Notes: a model not told the origin generated them from the letters alone. DNA of 64,000 nucleotides from Sphingobacterium sp. (GCA_031286695.1 JAITTY010000005.1:248001-312000), one strand, 5' to 3'; positions 36,878 to 47,497 are shown, counted from the first letter of the stretch. Numbers and translations are program-made.

Positions 36878-38560
36878 TTACCAGCCGGGATTTTGTACCA
36901 TTTTTGGGTTTTTGATCACTTCCGAGAATGGAATTGGAGCCAGATACATTTTTGCTTCAAATGTCATTTTCAGTATAGGAACTTTTTGCCTGATCACCCC
37001 GGTTCCCGTTTGATAAATGACGGTGGCATGAAGCTCCTTGTTAAATTCCTCTTCCGCTATTTTCCATCGTCGGACATCATAAAAGCGATGCTCTTCAAAA
37101 GCCAGTTCTTTTCTCCGTTCGAGGTGGATCAGCTTCCGCATTTCTGCTTTGGACAATGCTTCAGGAAGCAGATAGGGATTTAATCCTGCCCGTTGTCGTA
37201 TTTGTTCAACAGCACGATAAACATTGACATCAGGTCTGTCCAGACGTTCATTTCGTGCCTCAGCATAATTCAACAATATTTCAGCATAACGGAATAGAAT
37301 AAAGTCATGGTTTACATTACTATAATTTGCCAGGGATTCAAAATTCCCCATAAACTTACGGAGGTAATAGCCCGTCTTTGTTTGCTGTTTGGATCCGCCC
37401 GGTTTATCGGATCCACCCTCAAAGGTTTGTACAGCCCGATTTAACCAAGGTGCCCCATTATAAAAAACAGTTGCGTAGAAGCGGCTGTCCCGTCCAGCAT
37501 AGGGATCATTTGGATCATAGCCTGAATTTTCGTCCGTAATTTTCATTCCGTTGCTCATTCCAAAGGCGTCTACAAGTTCTTGGGTGGGACTAGTTCGGCC
37601 ATTGTTTACCCCGTTGGCATAGCCCACGGGACCATTGTTGTTTTCAAAGCTGGTGTTATTGCCACCTTGCTTGGCAAAGATCCGTTCATTGTTGCGTGTG
37701 ATAAAGACATCTTTAAACAGGGGTTCAAGCTTAAAGAGATTGAGGTCCATCAGATCTTTGGCCGCATTCTCCGCCAACTGCCACCGTGCAGCTGCATATG
37801 CGGTATACCCGGAGAGATCATTCTGCCCATCGATATTTCCACCGTTGAACAATGGACTGGCAGCATACAGGAGTACCCGCGATTTTAATGCCATGGCCGC
37901 CGCCTTGGTCGGCCTTCCATAAAAAGCAAGATTAAATGGATCTACACGTAGGCTATCTTTTATTGCATCACATTCTCCTACGATATAATTGACACATTCT
38001 TCGAAACTTGCCCGCGGCAACTCAATATCATCGTTCAGCTGGTATACCTTATCGCCCATCAGTGGCACTCCGCCATACCGTTTGACCAATTCAAAATAAA
38101 ATAAGGCACGCATAAATTTTGCTTCTGCTTTCCATACCCGCGGCATGGGGGTACCATTTTCGAGTTGTCCCTTTACCGGTACGCGATCGATATTTTGAAT
38201 AAAAATGCTGGTCTTTCGAATCCCCTGATACCAAGATGCCCAAAGGTTGTCCTGATAATTATCCGAAGTATAAGAACCTGTTGCCAACTGCTGTACCGAT
38301 GTGTTGGTCGGATTGGAGGAGACAGCATCATCCGTGGCTGCGTCCAGAAAATCTCCACCGACCCGATTCCCTAGGCTGGGCAGATAACGGTAGCAATCGG
38401 TCAGAAACCGGTTTGCATTTACACCGGCCGAATCCCGTCGGTCAAACACCTGGTCCAGTGTCTGCAGCTCGATAGGCTCTTCCTCTAGGTCGCTTTTACA
38501 GGAGAAGATCCCGATCGCAACTCCGACTACAAGCACCCATTTTAACTGATCATATTTCAT
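36878..38560 (-). CDS. SusD-family surface glycan-binding lipoprotein (PUL, copy B)
   Basis: 560 residues from ATG 38560. The frame stays open 132 nt further, but only this start yields the lipoprotein signal (VLVVGVAIGIFSC). SusD hallmarks: EAKFMRALFYFELVKRYGGVPLMGD, MALKSRVLLYAASPLFNGG, FRYAEILLNYAEARNE, IRQRAGLNPYLLP and RRKELAFEEHRFYDVRRWK. It sits between SusC copy A (148 nt upstream) and SusC copy B (70 nt downstream), so pairing with either is possible; order suggests copy A. Confidence 0.94.
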   Translation of the reverse strand: MKYDQLKWVLVVGVAIGIFSCKSDLEEEPIELQTLDQVFDRRDSAGVNANRFLTDCYRYLPSLGNRVGGDFLDAATDDAVSSNPTNTSVQQLATGSYTSDNYQDNLWASWYQGIRKTSIFIQNIDRVPVKGQLENGTPMPRVWKAEAKFMRALFYFELVKRYGGVPLMGDKVYQLNDDIELPRASFEECVNYIVGECDAIKDSLRVDPFNLAFYGRPTKAAAMALKSRVLLYAASPLFNGGNIDGQNDLSGYTAYAAARWQLAENAAKDLMDLNLFKLEPLFKDVFITRNNERIFAKQGGNNTSFENNNGPVGYANGVNNGRTSPTQELVDAFGMSNGMKITDENSGYDPNDPYAGRDSRFYATVFYNGAPWLNRAVQTFEGGSDKPGGSKQQTKTGYYLRKFMGNFESLANYSNVNHDFILFRYAEILLNYAEARNERLDRPDVNVYRAVEQIRQRAGLNPYLLPEALSKAEMRKLIHLERRKELAFEEHRFYDVRRWKIAEEEFNKELHATVIYQTGTGVIRQKVPILKMTFEAKMYLAPIPFSEVIKNPKMVQNPGW

Positions 38561-38708
38561 ACGAATGATTGGTAATTTAAAGGCCATGCGGAAGCCCAGG
38601 TCCATTTTAGGTATAGGTTTTATTTCAGACGATCTGCATGATACTTCGTGCTCCTCAGCATGTATGTGGTTTGAATAGGAATATTTCATCATTGTCGATT
38701 TCTAAGGT

Positions 38709-41700
38709 TTATAATTTCACGTTTACACCAAAGCTTATGATCCGCTGTGCTGGATAAGCTGTACCTGATGAGATTTCTGGATCCAAGCGGCCATAGGGGG
38801 TAAAAGTGAACAGGTTTTGCGCGTTTGCAAAGATGCGTACCGAAGATAGCTTCGCGCGCTTTGTCCAATTGAAGGGCAGTGTATAGCCGACATCCAGGTT
38901 CCTTACCCTAAGATATTTCCCCGAGCGGGTCCAGTAGCTCGAAATATTTTGTGTATTGGTCGGATCGGGGCCCAGCGTCAGCCTTGGATAAGTTGCCGCA
39001 GTACCGGTCTCCGGTGTCCAACGTCCCAGCATATAATCAAATCCCTGTCCGTCGCCAGTATTCCCAAAGGAATAATCCGTTTGTTGGTAACTACGGTTTA
39101 ATACCCCCTGAAGCAATACACTGAAATCAAAGCCTGCGACATTGAATCCTAAGGTAGTACCAAAATATACGAGTGGTTTTGTATTGCCAATGGCCGTTTG
39201 ATCGTACTGGTTGATAATACCGTCTCCATTCAGGTCCACCAGTTTGACATCACCAGGATATACCTTATTTCCCGATAGCAAAGGTGCATGATCGGCTTCT
39301 TCCTGCGTCTGGATTAGCCCATCCGCACGGTAACCAAATGTCTGGCCTACGGGCATCCCCGTGCGCCTGTTCCAATTATATTGCTGAAAGACCTCGTTCA
39401 TATACAGCACTTGGGTCTTCATCCTTGAGGCATTAGCGGTAATGAAATAGTTAAACTCACCGAAATTATTTTGATAGGTCAAACTGATTTCCTGCCCTTC
39501 ATACCGGTTTTTACCAATATTTTCATTCGGATACCCAATACCGATCAAGTCAATGGTCGATCCGCGCTGTTGCAATAGGTCAAAGTAAGTATCTCTAAAA
39601 TAGTCGGCTGTCAATTTCAGTGTCGAATGCCAGAATGCAGCATCCAAACCGATGTTAAATTTATTTCCCTTTTCCCAGGTTTCTTCAATGTTGGCAAGCC
39701 CTTTTTCGATCAAGCTATTGGTGTAAGCATATTCTGAGCCGAAATCATAGCCGTTCGCTCCGTCTTGTCCATAAGAAGCTCGCCAGCTGTAATAACCTAG
39801 AGCGGCTTCGTTGGTATTTCCCGTCCGCCCAAACGTAGCGCGCCATTTCAGTTGAGAAAGCCAATCCGCTTTTTCCTTCAGAAAGTCTTCCTGCATCATA
39901 TCCCAGCCCAACCCAAAAGCATAAAACAAGCCATATTGGTTTCCCGGCATAAAACGATTGAATCCTGAATAGTTTAAGGCTACTTCAGCAAAGTACTTAT
40001 CCTGATAGGCATAGTTTGCTGTCGCGGCAAAGTTGGTGTAGATCGCAGGTAAGTCAAATTGATAATTGGCCGTTTGCCTATCCATAAACAGTTTGGCTCC
40101 GACACGATGTTTCTCACTCACTTGTTTATCATACCCCAGTGCCCCCTGGAAATAGAAAAAATTTGCTGTCGACGTAGTCGCAAATGAATTAGGCTGGTCC
40201 GCTATCGTTCCATACCGTACATACACGAGCTCTTTTTGCTCGTTATAGCTTAAGTCATACACCGGCTGTTGGCGATTGCGGTCAATGAGGCTCGACGAGG
40301 TTGATGAAACATTTAGCTTACCCTTTGCGTACAGTCCGGGAACAAATTTGTCAAGCTTGTAATTAAAATCCAGATTAGCCAGCAGGTCTCTCGTATTGTC
40401 CAACAGATAACCCGATCCCGTAGTAAGCTGGTACAAATTGCTCCGGTACACGGAGGAACCACCATAAGATTGGTCGGGATTAAAAATTGGATACGCGTTG
40501 TTGGGTGTATTGTACAAACTCGATAGGATCGTTCCTGTTTTTGCCCCCGGCTGTCTGCCATCCTGTATTTTTCCAAAAAACTGCAGTCCAATTGTTAAGT
40601 CATCGGTTACATCCACATCAATGGCACTATTGATGAGATAACGTTTATTCTGTACATTGGTCTCATAGTCAAATTTATCATCCGATTTAAATAGACCAGA
40701 TTGGTTCAGGTAGCTTAGCGAAAGCGCATAACGTGCATTTTTGATTCCGCCCTTCACACCCAGGTTATATTTGGTGATCGGGTTATTGTCCCGCACGACA
40801 GCATCATACCAATTGACATCAGGGAAAAACAATGGATCGGATCCATCTCTAAAGGCCTTAAAATCGTCCGAACTATACACGGGCTGCCGCCCTGCATTGA
40901 GTAATGCTTCGTTATAGAGATAGGCATACTGATAGGCGTTCAATGGCTGTGGCATTTTAAGCGATTGCTGGATACCTGTTTGTGCTGTAAAGCTGATCCT
41001 TGGTGGTCCTGCCTGTCCTTTTTTTGTCGTTACCTGCAATATCCCTCTGGAACTCCGTTGTCCCAATAAAATGCTGGACAGCGCATCTTTGAGAACGGTC
41101 ACCGATTCGATGTTTTCGGGATCTATGGAATAGATATCCCGCTGTACACCGTCGATCATAGTCACCGGGCTTTGTCCCCTTAGGTTAAAGCCAACTTCAG
41201 TATTGTCACCGATGCTAGAACGATATTTCACGGCATCCGAAGGAAGAGATCCCGCGAGATCATTAGCGGTGATTGCTGTCATGCTCGGTGACCTAAACCC
41301 GCTGACTTCCTGGGTAAAAAGACCGGGCATGCGGCCTGTGAGCGCATTCAAATACAAGGGTGTTGGAACATCTTTGATCTGACTGTTGTAGACTACCGAA
41401 ACGGCTCCCAGGAGCTCCGAACTTTTCTTTTTGTCATAGCCAATATGCAAGGAGTCTGCGTGCTGAAGTACGGCCGGCACCAGCGACACCGATTTTTCGG
41501 CGCCTCCCTTTATCCTCTTTCTATAATATCCCGGATATTCCACCCATAAGACTTCATGCGTAACATGGCCTGTCAGAGATAGATCTCCATTTTCATCGGT
41601 CTCGCCGATAAGCTGCCGCTCGGCATCAAAGACTTTGGCACCCGAGATTGGCTTACCATATTCATCCAGAATTTTCGGAAATTTCCCTATCGCCCTCACC

Positions 41701-41816
41701 TCATTCCCTGAGACTGTCTCACGGAGCCGTGGATACCAGCTGGCCTGTACGGTCTGCTTGTCGGCAATAACCAACAGCACACCGACAACACTTAATTTTA
41801 TATAATGATTAAACAT
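38709..41816 (-). CDS. SusC-type TonB-dependent receptor (PUL, copy A)
   Basis: 1035 residues from ATG 41816; a longer in-frame extension to 42053 overlaps the upstream DUF4961 gene and is rejected. Signal peptide LSVVGVLLVIADKQTVQA, then a carboxypeptidase-like domain (KILDEYGKPISGAKVFDAE) and a plug with unusual spacing (LNALTGRMPGLFTQEVSG, VTVLKDALSSILLGQRSSRGILQVTT). Barrel end RIISFGVNVKL. The usual EVVVVGYG box before the plug is absent and replaced by ELLGAVSVVYNS. It starts 22 nt after DUF4961. Confidence 0.93.
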   Translation of the reverse strand: MFNHYIKLSVVGVLLVIADKQTVQASWYPRLRETVSGNEVRAIGKFPKILDEYGKPISGAKVFDAERQLIGETDENGDLSLTGHVTHEVLWVEYPGYYRKRIKGGAEKSVSLVPAVLQHADSLHIGYDKKKSSELLGAVSVVYNSQIKDVPTPLYLNALTGRMPGLFTQEVSGFRSPSMTAITANDLAGSLPSDAVKYRSSIGDNTEVGFNLRGQSPVTMIDGVQRDIYSIDPENIESVTVLKDALSSILLGQRSSRGILQVTTKKGQAGPPRISFTAQTGIQQSLKMPQPLNAYQYAYLYNEALLNAGRQPVYSSDDFKAFRDGSDPLFFPDVNWYDAVVRDNNPITKYNLGVKGGIKNARYALSLSYLNQSGLFKSDDKFDYETNVQNKRYLINSAIDVDVTDDLTIGLQFFGKIQDGRQPGAKTGTILSSLYNTPNNAYPIFNPDQSYGGSSVYRSNLYQLTTGSGYLLDNTRDLLANLDFNYKLDKFVPGLYAKGKLNVSSTSSSLIDRNRQQPVYDLSYNEQKELVYVRYGTIADQPNSFATTSTANFFYFQGALGYDKQVSEKHRVGAKLFMDRQTANYQFDLPAIYTNFAATANYAYQDKYFAEVALNYSGFNRFMPGNQYGLFYAFGLGWDMMQEDFLKEKADWLSQLKWRATFGRTGNTNEAALGYYSWRASYGQDGANGYDFGSEYAYTNSLIEKGLANIEETWEKGNKFNIGLDAAFWHSTLKLTADYFRDTYFDLLQQRGSTIDLIGIGYPNENIGKNRYEGQEISLTYQNNFGEFNYFITANASRMKTQVLYMNEVFQQYNWNRRTGMPVGQTFGYRADGLIQTQEEADHAPLLSGNKVYPGDVKLVDLNGDGIINQYDQTAIGNTKPLVYFGTTLGFNVAGFDFSVLLQGVLNRSYQQTDYSFGNTGDGQGFDYMLGRWTPETGTAATYPRLTLGPDPTNTQNISSYWTRSGKYLRVRNLDVGYTLPFNWTKRAKLSSVRIFANAQNLFTFTPYGRLDPEISSGTAYPAQRIISFGVNVKL

Positions 41817-41838
41817 TTGTCTTTCGTTTATTAGGTTA

Positions 41839-42828
41839 TCAATCACAGCGGAAGGTATATTTAAAAGGCGCATCCGTATTACCATAGCCGACACTTTTAG
41901 TTCCCGTAACGTCCGAATAGAAGTATTCCAGTCGGGCGATGTGCACATCTTTGTCGAGTTTAAAAAACCCACGTGGCCAAATATCAATGCGGTATTTCTT
42001 GCCACCGATGTCCGACAATTTGGTATCCGCTGTCTGCTTCTTGATTTCGGCAATCAGTTTTCCCGACGCATCCATCGCCTTAACATGTAGATATATAGCC
42101 GCCTCCTGATCCAATACCGTATTGGTAACCCCAGCATCAAAAGTCAACGTAATAATATCATTGTCCAGACTTTTGACCGGTTGTACCGTACCCAACTGTG
42201 GGTTGATAAAATCGATCAGATCGCCCTCACCATCAGTTACTTCAAAAGCATTTGAGAACGTAAACTTCTTATAATCGGTATCCTCGGGGCGAAGATTTTC
42301 GATGGAAGAACCGATGTAGAATCCCAAAGACAGCAACATATTTTCGGCTCCAACGTTACATTCGGCCTTCACCGTAAAATCGATATCTTCGTTATTGACA
42401 AAGGAATAGGCCTGTGTACTTCTAAAAACAATCCATTCCATATCATCCACCAGATTGGGCCCTATACCGAACATTTTCTTGGCGGCCTGATGCCAGCTCA
42501 GTCCCGATACAGGTTCGAGTTCGCTGTCCGGAATAATACGCATGGTGCCGTTTCCTTTTGGACTGGTAAAGGACATCGTCAGGTTTTTGCGTGCATTCCA
42601 TCCCTTGGGCACCATAATACCCGCTAGCAGCTGGGTGCTATAATTACCTCCACCCTGGATACGGGGCTCGGCCCCGCACTTCATCGTGAAAGTCACCCTT
42701 TCATTTGCTTTTGCAGATTTTGGTACCACTACTGAGATCGCCTTAAGACCACATTGGGCTAAAAATAGGGCTAAAAAGAAGCCCATTGCCCAGTAGATAT
42801 ATGTTGAATAATGTGTGTTCTTTTTCAT
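41839..42828 (-). CDS. DUF4961 lipoprotein
   Basis: 329 residues. Lipobox LALFLAQC. Predominantly beta, Ig-like (AISVVVPKSAKANERVTFTM, GIMVPKGWNARKNLTMSFTSP, WPRGFFKLDKDVHIARLEYFY). Its position between DUF5004 and SusC fits DUF4961, a surface glycan-binding partner in PULs of this phylum (family recalled). A role in binding mannose-rich glycans is inferred from the locus only. Confidence 0.8.
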   Translation of the reverse strand: MKKNTHYSTYIYWAMGFFLALFLAQCGLKAISVVVPKSAKANERVTFTMKCGAEPRIQGGGNYSTQLLAGIMVPKGWNARKNLTMSFTSPKGNGTMRIIPDSELEPVSGLSWHQAAKKMFGIGPNLVDDMEWIVFRSTQAYSFVNNEDIDFTVKAECNVGAENMLLSLGFYIGSSIENLRPEDTDYKKFTFSNAFEVTDGEGDLIDFINPQLGTVQPVKSLDNDIITLTFDAGVTNTVLDQEAAIYLHVKAMDASGKLIAEIKKQTADTKLSDIGGKKYRIDIWPRGFFKLDKDVHIARLEYFYSDVTGTKSVGYGNTDAPFKYTFRCD

Positions 42829-42910
42829 ATGTAAATAATTTGTTCTTTAAAGGCCATATGGAATATCCAGATTATTTCCTTGGTGCTTGTGTTTTGCAAT
42901 CGTGGATATT

Positions 42911-43363
42911 TCATATTCCACCGTTCAAACGTTCACAATTATATTGATACGTGTTGCTGCTACAACCCAGGCTCATCACTAAGCTGAGCTGGCGTTTGCC
43001 CTTGACCACAGGAAATTGGAATTTGAGGACAATGTCCGCTTTGCCTTCTGCTGGACTAAGCACAACACTAAACGGATATTGTGGGTCGTCCAAACGGTAC
43101 TTTCCTGAGCCGCTGACCACAAAAGGTAGATTATCAGCTATAGTATAGGTTCCATCGGCATTGAAATCGATCTTAAAATTGTCCAATGTTAAACGCTTAC
43201 TCAGGTCTTCCCCGTTTCGGGTCAGCTGGGTGACTTGCCATTTTCCGGTAATATCTTTTTCGGACTCTTCGGTGGGGATATTGCCCAGCTCATCCTTACA
43301 GGAATTTATTGCCCAACATAGGGCCAGCATCAAGGGCCATGAGAGTATCTTGTATATTTTCAT
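42911..43363 (-). CDS. DUF5004 lipocalin-like lipoprotein
   Basis: 150 residues, lipoprotein signal (LMLALCWAINSC). Lipocalin-like opening ITGKWQVTQLTRNGEDLS, then IDFNADGTYTI and a C-terminal KRQLSLVMSLGCSSNTYQY. DUF5004 proteins are usually encoded with SusD and DUF4961, as here (14 nt after SusD copy A). Probably an accessory surface protein of the transporter. Confidence 0.78.
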   Translation of the reverse strand: MKIYKILSWPLMLALCWAINSCKDELGNIPTEESEKDITGKWQVTQLTRNGEDLSKRLTLDNFKIDFNADGTYTIADNLPFVVSGSGKYRLDDPQYPFSVVLSPAEGKADIVLKFQFPVVKGKRQLSLVMSLGCSSNTYQYNCERLNGGI

Positions 43364-43377
43364 CCGTTTAATTTTTT

Positions 43378-45105
43378 TTAATATCCTGGATTTTGAATCA
43401 AGTCTAAGGACTTTGCTACTTCAGATTGCGGGATAGGCCAGAGGTACATCCGTTTGTCAAAGACACGTTTTCGTACGTTGATGGTATTGTAGATTGTTCC
43501 CGCTGTTGTACGGACGGGTTCAGTCCCATGCAGCTGTTTGTTTTCCAATGATTCAGCCAATTTCCAACGGCGTACGTCAAAAAAACGATGTCCTTCAAAG
43601 GCCAGTTCTTTTTGTCGCTCATTCCGGATTATCTCACGCATGGCGTCCTTGTTTAAGCCGGTCGGCAATACAAAAGGATCCAATCCTGCCCTTTCTCGGA
43701 TGGCTTCCACGGCCGCATAGACCTTCTGATCTGGGATTCCGAGCGATTCGTTGCGTGCTTCAGCATAGTTCAACAAAATTTCCGCATATCGGATAATCGG
43801 CAGACAGCGCGGCGTATAGGTATTAAACCAATCCGCCGCTACATCCCGATTGACCATCTTATAGGTATAATACCCCGTGGGCGTGCCCCGGTAAATGGCA
43901 TCCTGCCCCGAAGTCACATTGTTTGGATTGGTCTTATCGATATAGATATTCACCGGCCTCCTGGCCAATCCATCCCGGTGGAAGACCATAGACTGATCCC
44001 TGGTTACGGTATTCGCTAAACGGGGATCCCGGTTTTTATAGGGGTTTTTCGGATCGTATCCAGCATTGGGATCGTTAATAGGCAAACCATTACGCATCCC
44101 AAAAGCATCTACCGTTTCTAGATACGGATAAGCGCCGGGGTTGCTTACGCCAAAAGTTGGCGGATTCCAGATACCTTCAAGATCCCGGTTGGAATCTTGC
44201 ATTCTGGCGAGTATATATTCTGAGTTTTTGCGCAATTGAAACAGCTGATAGAAGCCAAATCCAGGTTCGGGATCGTTATTGACATACAAACTGTAATGTC
44301 CCGATTCAATGACCTGCGCTGCTGCCGCTTCGGCCCGCTGCCAGCGTGTTTCATCCACAACGGGATAGGCAACGACATCCTTCAACGTCCCCGCTGTTGT
44401 CACTGGGCTACCATTGAATAGCGGGCTCGCAGCATAAAGCAGTAAGCGAGATTTCAACCCATAACAGGCTGCTTTACTGATACGTCCATAGTCTTCGCCG
44501 GCATGTTCCCATGGGAGATCCTGCGCGGCAGCATCGCATTCAGCTGCAATATAGCTGACACACTCATCGAAAGTATTACGCTTAGCTGGGATAACATCAC
44601 TTGCTGCGTAAACACTATCTCCCATCAGTGGCACACCACCATAATGTTCCAATAAAATAAAGTAATAATAAGCTCTTAAAAAACGGGTCTCGGCTTTTAC
44701 CCGCACCTTAATAGTCGTACCAAAGCGTGCCCTATGCAGGTTTTTAAGCATAATATTTGCCCTACGAATATTAGTATAGGGTTTTGCCCAGGCATCATTG
44801 GTGATAATATTGGAGTTGACAGTACCCGTGGCAAACTGGATGAAGGTATTGATACTGCCGAGTCCAGCGCCTTCCGCTTCATCTGTACTGGCATCAAGGC
44901 CACCCCCACCAAAGCGCTTGGGCCAAGTCGCAAACCCGATATCACCATATATGCCTGACAGGAAGTTGATGGTATAGGTACTATCCGAAAAGACGACCTC
45001 TTCATTCAGGTCTGATGATTGCGTCTGATCTAAAAATCCCTGTTTACTACAAGCCGTACAGGCCAGCAAGGCCAGTGCGCAAAATGTCAATTGGCTTTTG
45101 TTCAT
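43378..45105 (-). CDS. SusD-family surface glycan-binding lipoprotein (PUL, copy A)
   Basis: 575 residues, lipobox LALLACTAC. SusD features: FLDQTQSSDLNEEVVF, AETRFLRAYYYFILLEHYGGVPLMG, LKSRLLLYAASPLFNGSPV, IRYAEILLNYAEARNES, IRERAGLDPFVLP, GHRFFDVRRWKLAE. Unusually it precedes DUF5004/DUF4961 and its presumed SusC in transcription order. Starts 86 nt after a GH92 gene. Confidence 0.95.
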   Translation of the reverse strand: MNKSQLTFCALALLACTACSKQGFLDQTQSSDLNEEVVFSDSTYTINFLSGIYGDIGFATWPKRFGGGGLDASTDEAEGAGLGSINTFIQFATGTVNSNIITNDAWAKPYTNIRRANIMLKNLHRARFGTTIKVRVKAETRFLRAYYYFILLEHYGGVPLMGDSVYAASDVIPAKRNTFDECVSYIAAECDAAAQDLPWEHAGEDYGRISKAACYGLKSRLLLYAASPLFNGSPVTTAGTLKDVVAYPVVDETRWQRAEAAAAQVIESGHYSLYVNNDPEPGFGFYQLFQLRKNSEYILARMQDSNRDLEGIWNPPTFGVSNPGAYPYLETVDAFGMRNGLPINDPNAGYDPKNPYKNRDPRLANTVTRDQSMVFHRDGLARRPVNIYIDKTNPNNVTSGQDAIYRGTPTGYYTYKMVNRDVAADWFNTYTPRCLPIIRYAEILLNYAEARNESLGIPDQKVYAAVEAIRERAGLDPFVLPTGLNKDAMREIIRNERQKELAFEGHRFFDVRRWKLAESLENKQLHGTEPVRTTAGTIYNTINVRKRVFDKRMYLWPIPQSEVAKSLDLIQNPGY

Positions 45106-45191
45106 AATTTTTTGTAAAACAGTAAAATAATTGGTTATGCTATCATGATGTCAGCAAGCCTAGCCCGCTGGCATTAATTTTTTCAAAAGAT

Positions 45192-47468
45192 CTAATCGAT
45201 CGAACTCAGGGAAAATGGCCTCGAAGCCGTAGAAATTCCCCTTTCATAATTGGGTTTATCCCCCATGACAAAATGAAGCTCGCCCCCTTTCAGCAGATCT
45301 TCATAACGAATAAAATTTTTGTCGTAGGCTGCTCCATTGAGCGTAGCAGATTGAATATAGACATGTTCCAGACTATTGTTATCCGCCTTGATGGTAAATG
45401 TTTTCCCATTATCGAGACTGATGGTCACTTTTTTGAATACTGGACTCCCAAACACATATTCATCGGTTCCGGGACAGACGCTATAAATCCCCATAGCACT
45501 CAGAACATACCAGGAAGACATCTGCCCTTGGTCCTCATCGCCGGGATACCCTTTTTCCGTCGCATTATAAAGGCGCGATGTCACCATACGAGCATATTTT
45601 TGTGCTTTCCAGGGTTGACCGCTGAAATTATACAGATACGGGACGTGCTGTGTCGGCTGGTTGCCATGCGCATACTGCCCCATTTTTGACAACAACATTT
45701 CGCGCATTTCATGGATTTCCTGCTTATAGCTACCGTAGTTGACACGTTGCTCCATGGTGAAGAACGTATCCAGTTTTGCATTAAACTTATCCACCCCACC
45801 GATCAGGTTGATCAAGCCATTCACATCGTGCATCACCGACCAGGTATATTGCCAGGCATTTGCTTCGGTGAAAGGGCCACCCCATTCTACAGGATCAAAG
45901 GGTTCACGCCATTGCCCATTGTCCAGCCGGCCACGCATAAAGTTTACGGCAGGATCAAATACATTCCTATAGTTATACATCTGTCGAGCAAAGATATTTT
46001 CATAGAATTTGTTGCCCGTAGCCTTTGCCAACTGATAACCACAGAAGTCATCGTAGGCATATTCCAATGTCTTTGCCGTACTTTCGTGAATATCTCCATC
46101 AGGAACATACCCTTTGGTAAAATACGCCTTCCACCCTTCGCGCCCATTTGATCCACCCCACATTCCCTTATTGGTTGCTTCATGATAATAGGCAGCCAGA
46201 GCACTGTCTGCATCGAAGGTTCGGATCCCCTTCATCCAAGCATCCGTCAATAACGAAATGGCATGATTGCCGATCATCACGCCGGACATCCCAGGATTGG
46301 ACCAGGTCGGAAAAAATCCGGCCTGTTTTTGTGCATCCAACAAGGACTGCATATAACGCCCCTGCATCGCTGGATGCAAAAGATTGCTCAACGGAAATTG
46401 CCCACGGAAAGTATCCCAAAAGCCATTATCCGTAAACATGTACCCTTTATGAATCTTGCCATCATAAGGGCTGAAATAATAGGGATTTCCCTCCGGATCC
46501 ATTTCATAAAACTTACGTGAAAATAAGTTGGCCCTGAACATACAGGAATAGAATGTTGCCATCTCAGCCTCTGTCCCCCCTTCTACGCGTATACGATTCA
46601 GCAATGCATTCCAAGTATCAAAAGCTTTCTTTTTACTTACTTCAAAGGTATTGTTTCCACCCAGTTCGCGTTGAAAATTAAGATCTGCCTGCTGCGGGCT
46701 GATATAGGATGACGCAATCTTCACTTCCACTTTTGCCCCAGGGCGGAATTCCAGATAGCCCCCTTTACCTTTCCCAGCATCATAGTGCTGTCCTGCCTGA
46801 ATGGTGCCCTCCACATTTTCCCATGTACCGTGCGCTTTAAAATCCTGATCGAAGGTCAGCACAAAATAATTTTTCATATGTTCAGGCACAAAACGCCCAT
46901 TATGCACATACCCCACAATCTTGCGTTCTTCGGGTATAATCTTGATCTCGCTATCGCCCAAAAAGCCATCCAATACCAAGAATGCTTTTTCCTTTTTCGG
47001 GAAACTAAAGCGCATATGCGCCCCTCTTTCCACCGGACTCAGTTCCGCCTTGATGCCGTTGTCAAAATTGACGGCATAATAATGCGGTTTGGCGATTTCA
47101 TTTTCATGCTTAAAGGATAGCCCCCGGCGCTCCTCATTGACCTCTAGCTTTCCAATGCCCGGCATCAACGAAAAGACCATATAATCCCCCATCCAAGGAC
47201 TACATTGGTGAACCTGTTGAAATCCACGTATGCGATTTGCTTTGTATTGATATTTCCAACCATCTCCATTTTTCCCCGTTTGCGCTGAAAAGAAATGCAC
47301 CGCAAAAGGCAATCCCACTGTTGGGTAGGTGTTTCCAAAGGACAGACTCCATTCAGAATCCGTTCCCTGGAGCGTATTTACGTACTTTACCAGGTCCACC
47401 TGCTGCGCTCGCGCCTGACTTAGCATCGCAAAAATCACTATCAGATAAATACATAATCTTCGTTTCAT
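45192..47468 (-). CDS. GH92 alpha-mannosidase (second copy)
   Basis: 758 residues with a signal peptide ending ARAQ. Calcium-dependent exo-acting alpha-mannosidase family. N-domain YVNTLQGTDSEWSLSFGNTY, then catalytic-domain motifs: NGFWDTFRGQFPLSNLLHP, GMSGVMIGNHAISLLTDAW, TLEYAYDDFC, WGGPFTEANAWQYTWSVMHD, and the acid region GDEDQGQMSSWYVLSAMGIY with CPGTDEYVFGSP. Linkage preference (alpha-1,2, 1,3, 1,4 or 1,6) cannot be told from sequence alone. It lacks a lipobox, so likely periplasmic. Confidence 0.95.
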   Translation of the reverse strand: MKRRLCIYLIVIFAMLSQARAQQVDLVKYVNTLQGTDSEWSLSFGNTYPTVGLPFAVHFFSAQTGKNGDGWKYQYKANRIRGFQQVHQCSPWMGDYMVFSLMPGIGKLEVNEERRGLSFKHENEIAKPHYYAVNFDNGIKAELSPVERGAHMRFSFPKKEKAFLVLDGFLGDSEIKIIPEERKIVGYVHNGRFVPEHMKNYFVLTFDQDFKAHGTWENVEGTIQAGQHYDAGKGKGGYLEFRPGAKVEVKIASSYISPQQADLNFQRELGGNNTFEVSKKKAFDTWNALLNRIRVEGGTEAEMATFYSCMFRANLFSRKFYEMDPEGNPYYFSPYDGKIHKGYMFTDNGFWDTFRGQFPLSNLLHPAMQGRYMQSLLDAQKQAGFFPTWSNPGMSGVMIGNHAISLLTDAWMKGIRTFDADSALAAYYHEATNKGMWGGSNGREGWKAYFTKGYVPDGDIHESTAKTLEYAYDDFCGYQLAKATGNKFYENIFARQMYNYRNVFDPAVNFMRGRLDNGQWREPFDPVEWGGPFTEANAWQYTWSVMHDVNGLINLIGGVDKFNAKLDTFFTMEQRVNYGSYKQEIHEMREMLLSKMGQYAHGNQPTQHVPYLYNFSGQPWKAQKYARMVTSRLYNATEKGYPGDEDQGQMSSWYVLSAMGIYSVCPGTDEYVFGSPVFKKVTISLDNGKTFTIKADNNSLEHVYIQSATLNGAAYDKNFIRYEDLLKGGELHFVMGDKPNYERGISTASRPFSLSSID

Positions 47469-47497
47469 AATTACAGCTATTTAAATTTGTATCATCT

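Noticed and set aside
38561..38692. 44-residue N-terminal extension of SusD copy B
   Set aside because: The lipoprotein signal starts at ATG 38560; the extension is charged and unlike a leader.
41817..42053. 79-residue N-terminal extension of SusC copy A
   Set aside because: It overlaps the DUF4961 gene in another frame; the signal peptide begins at ATG 41816.
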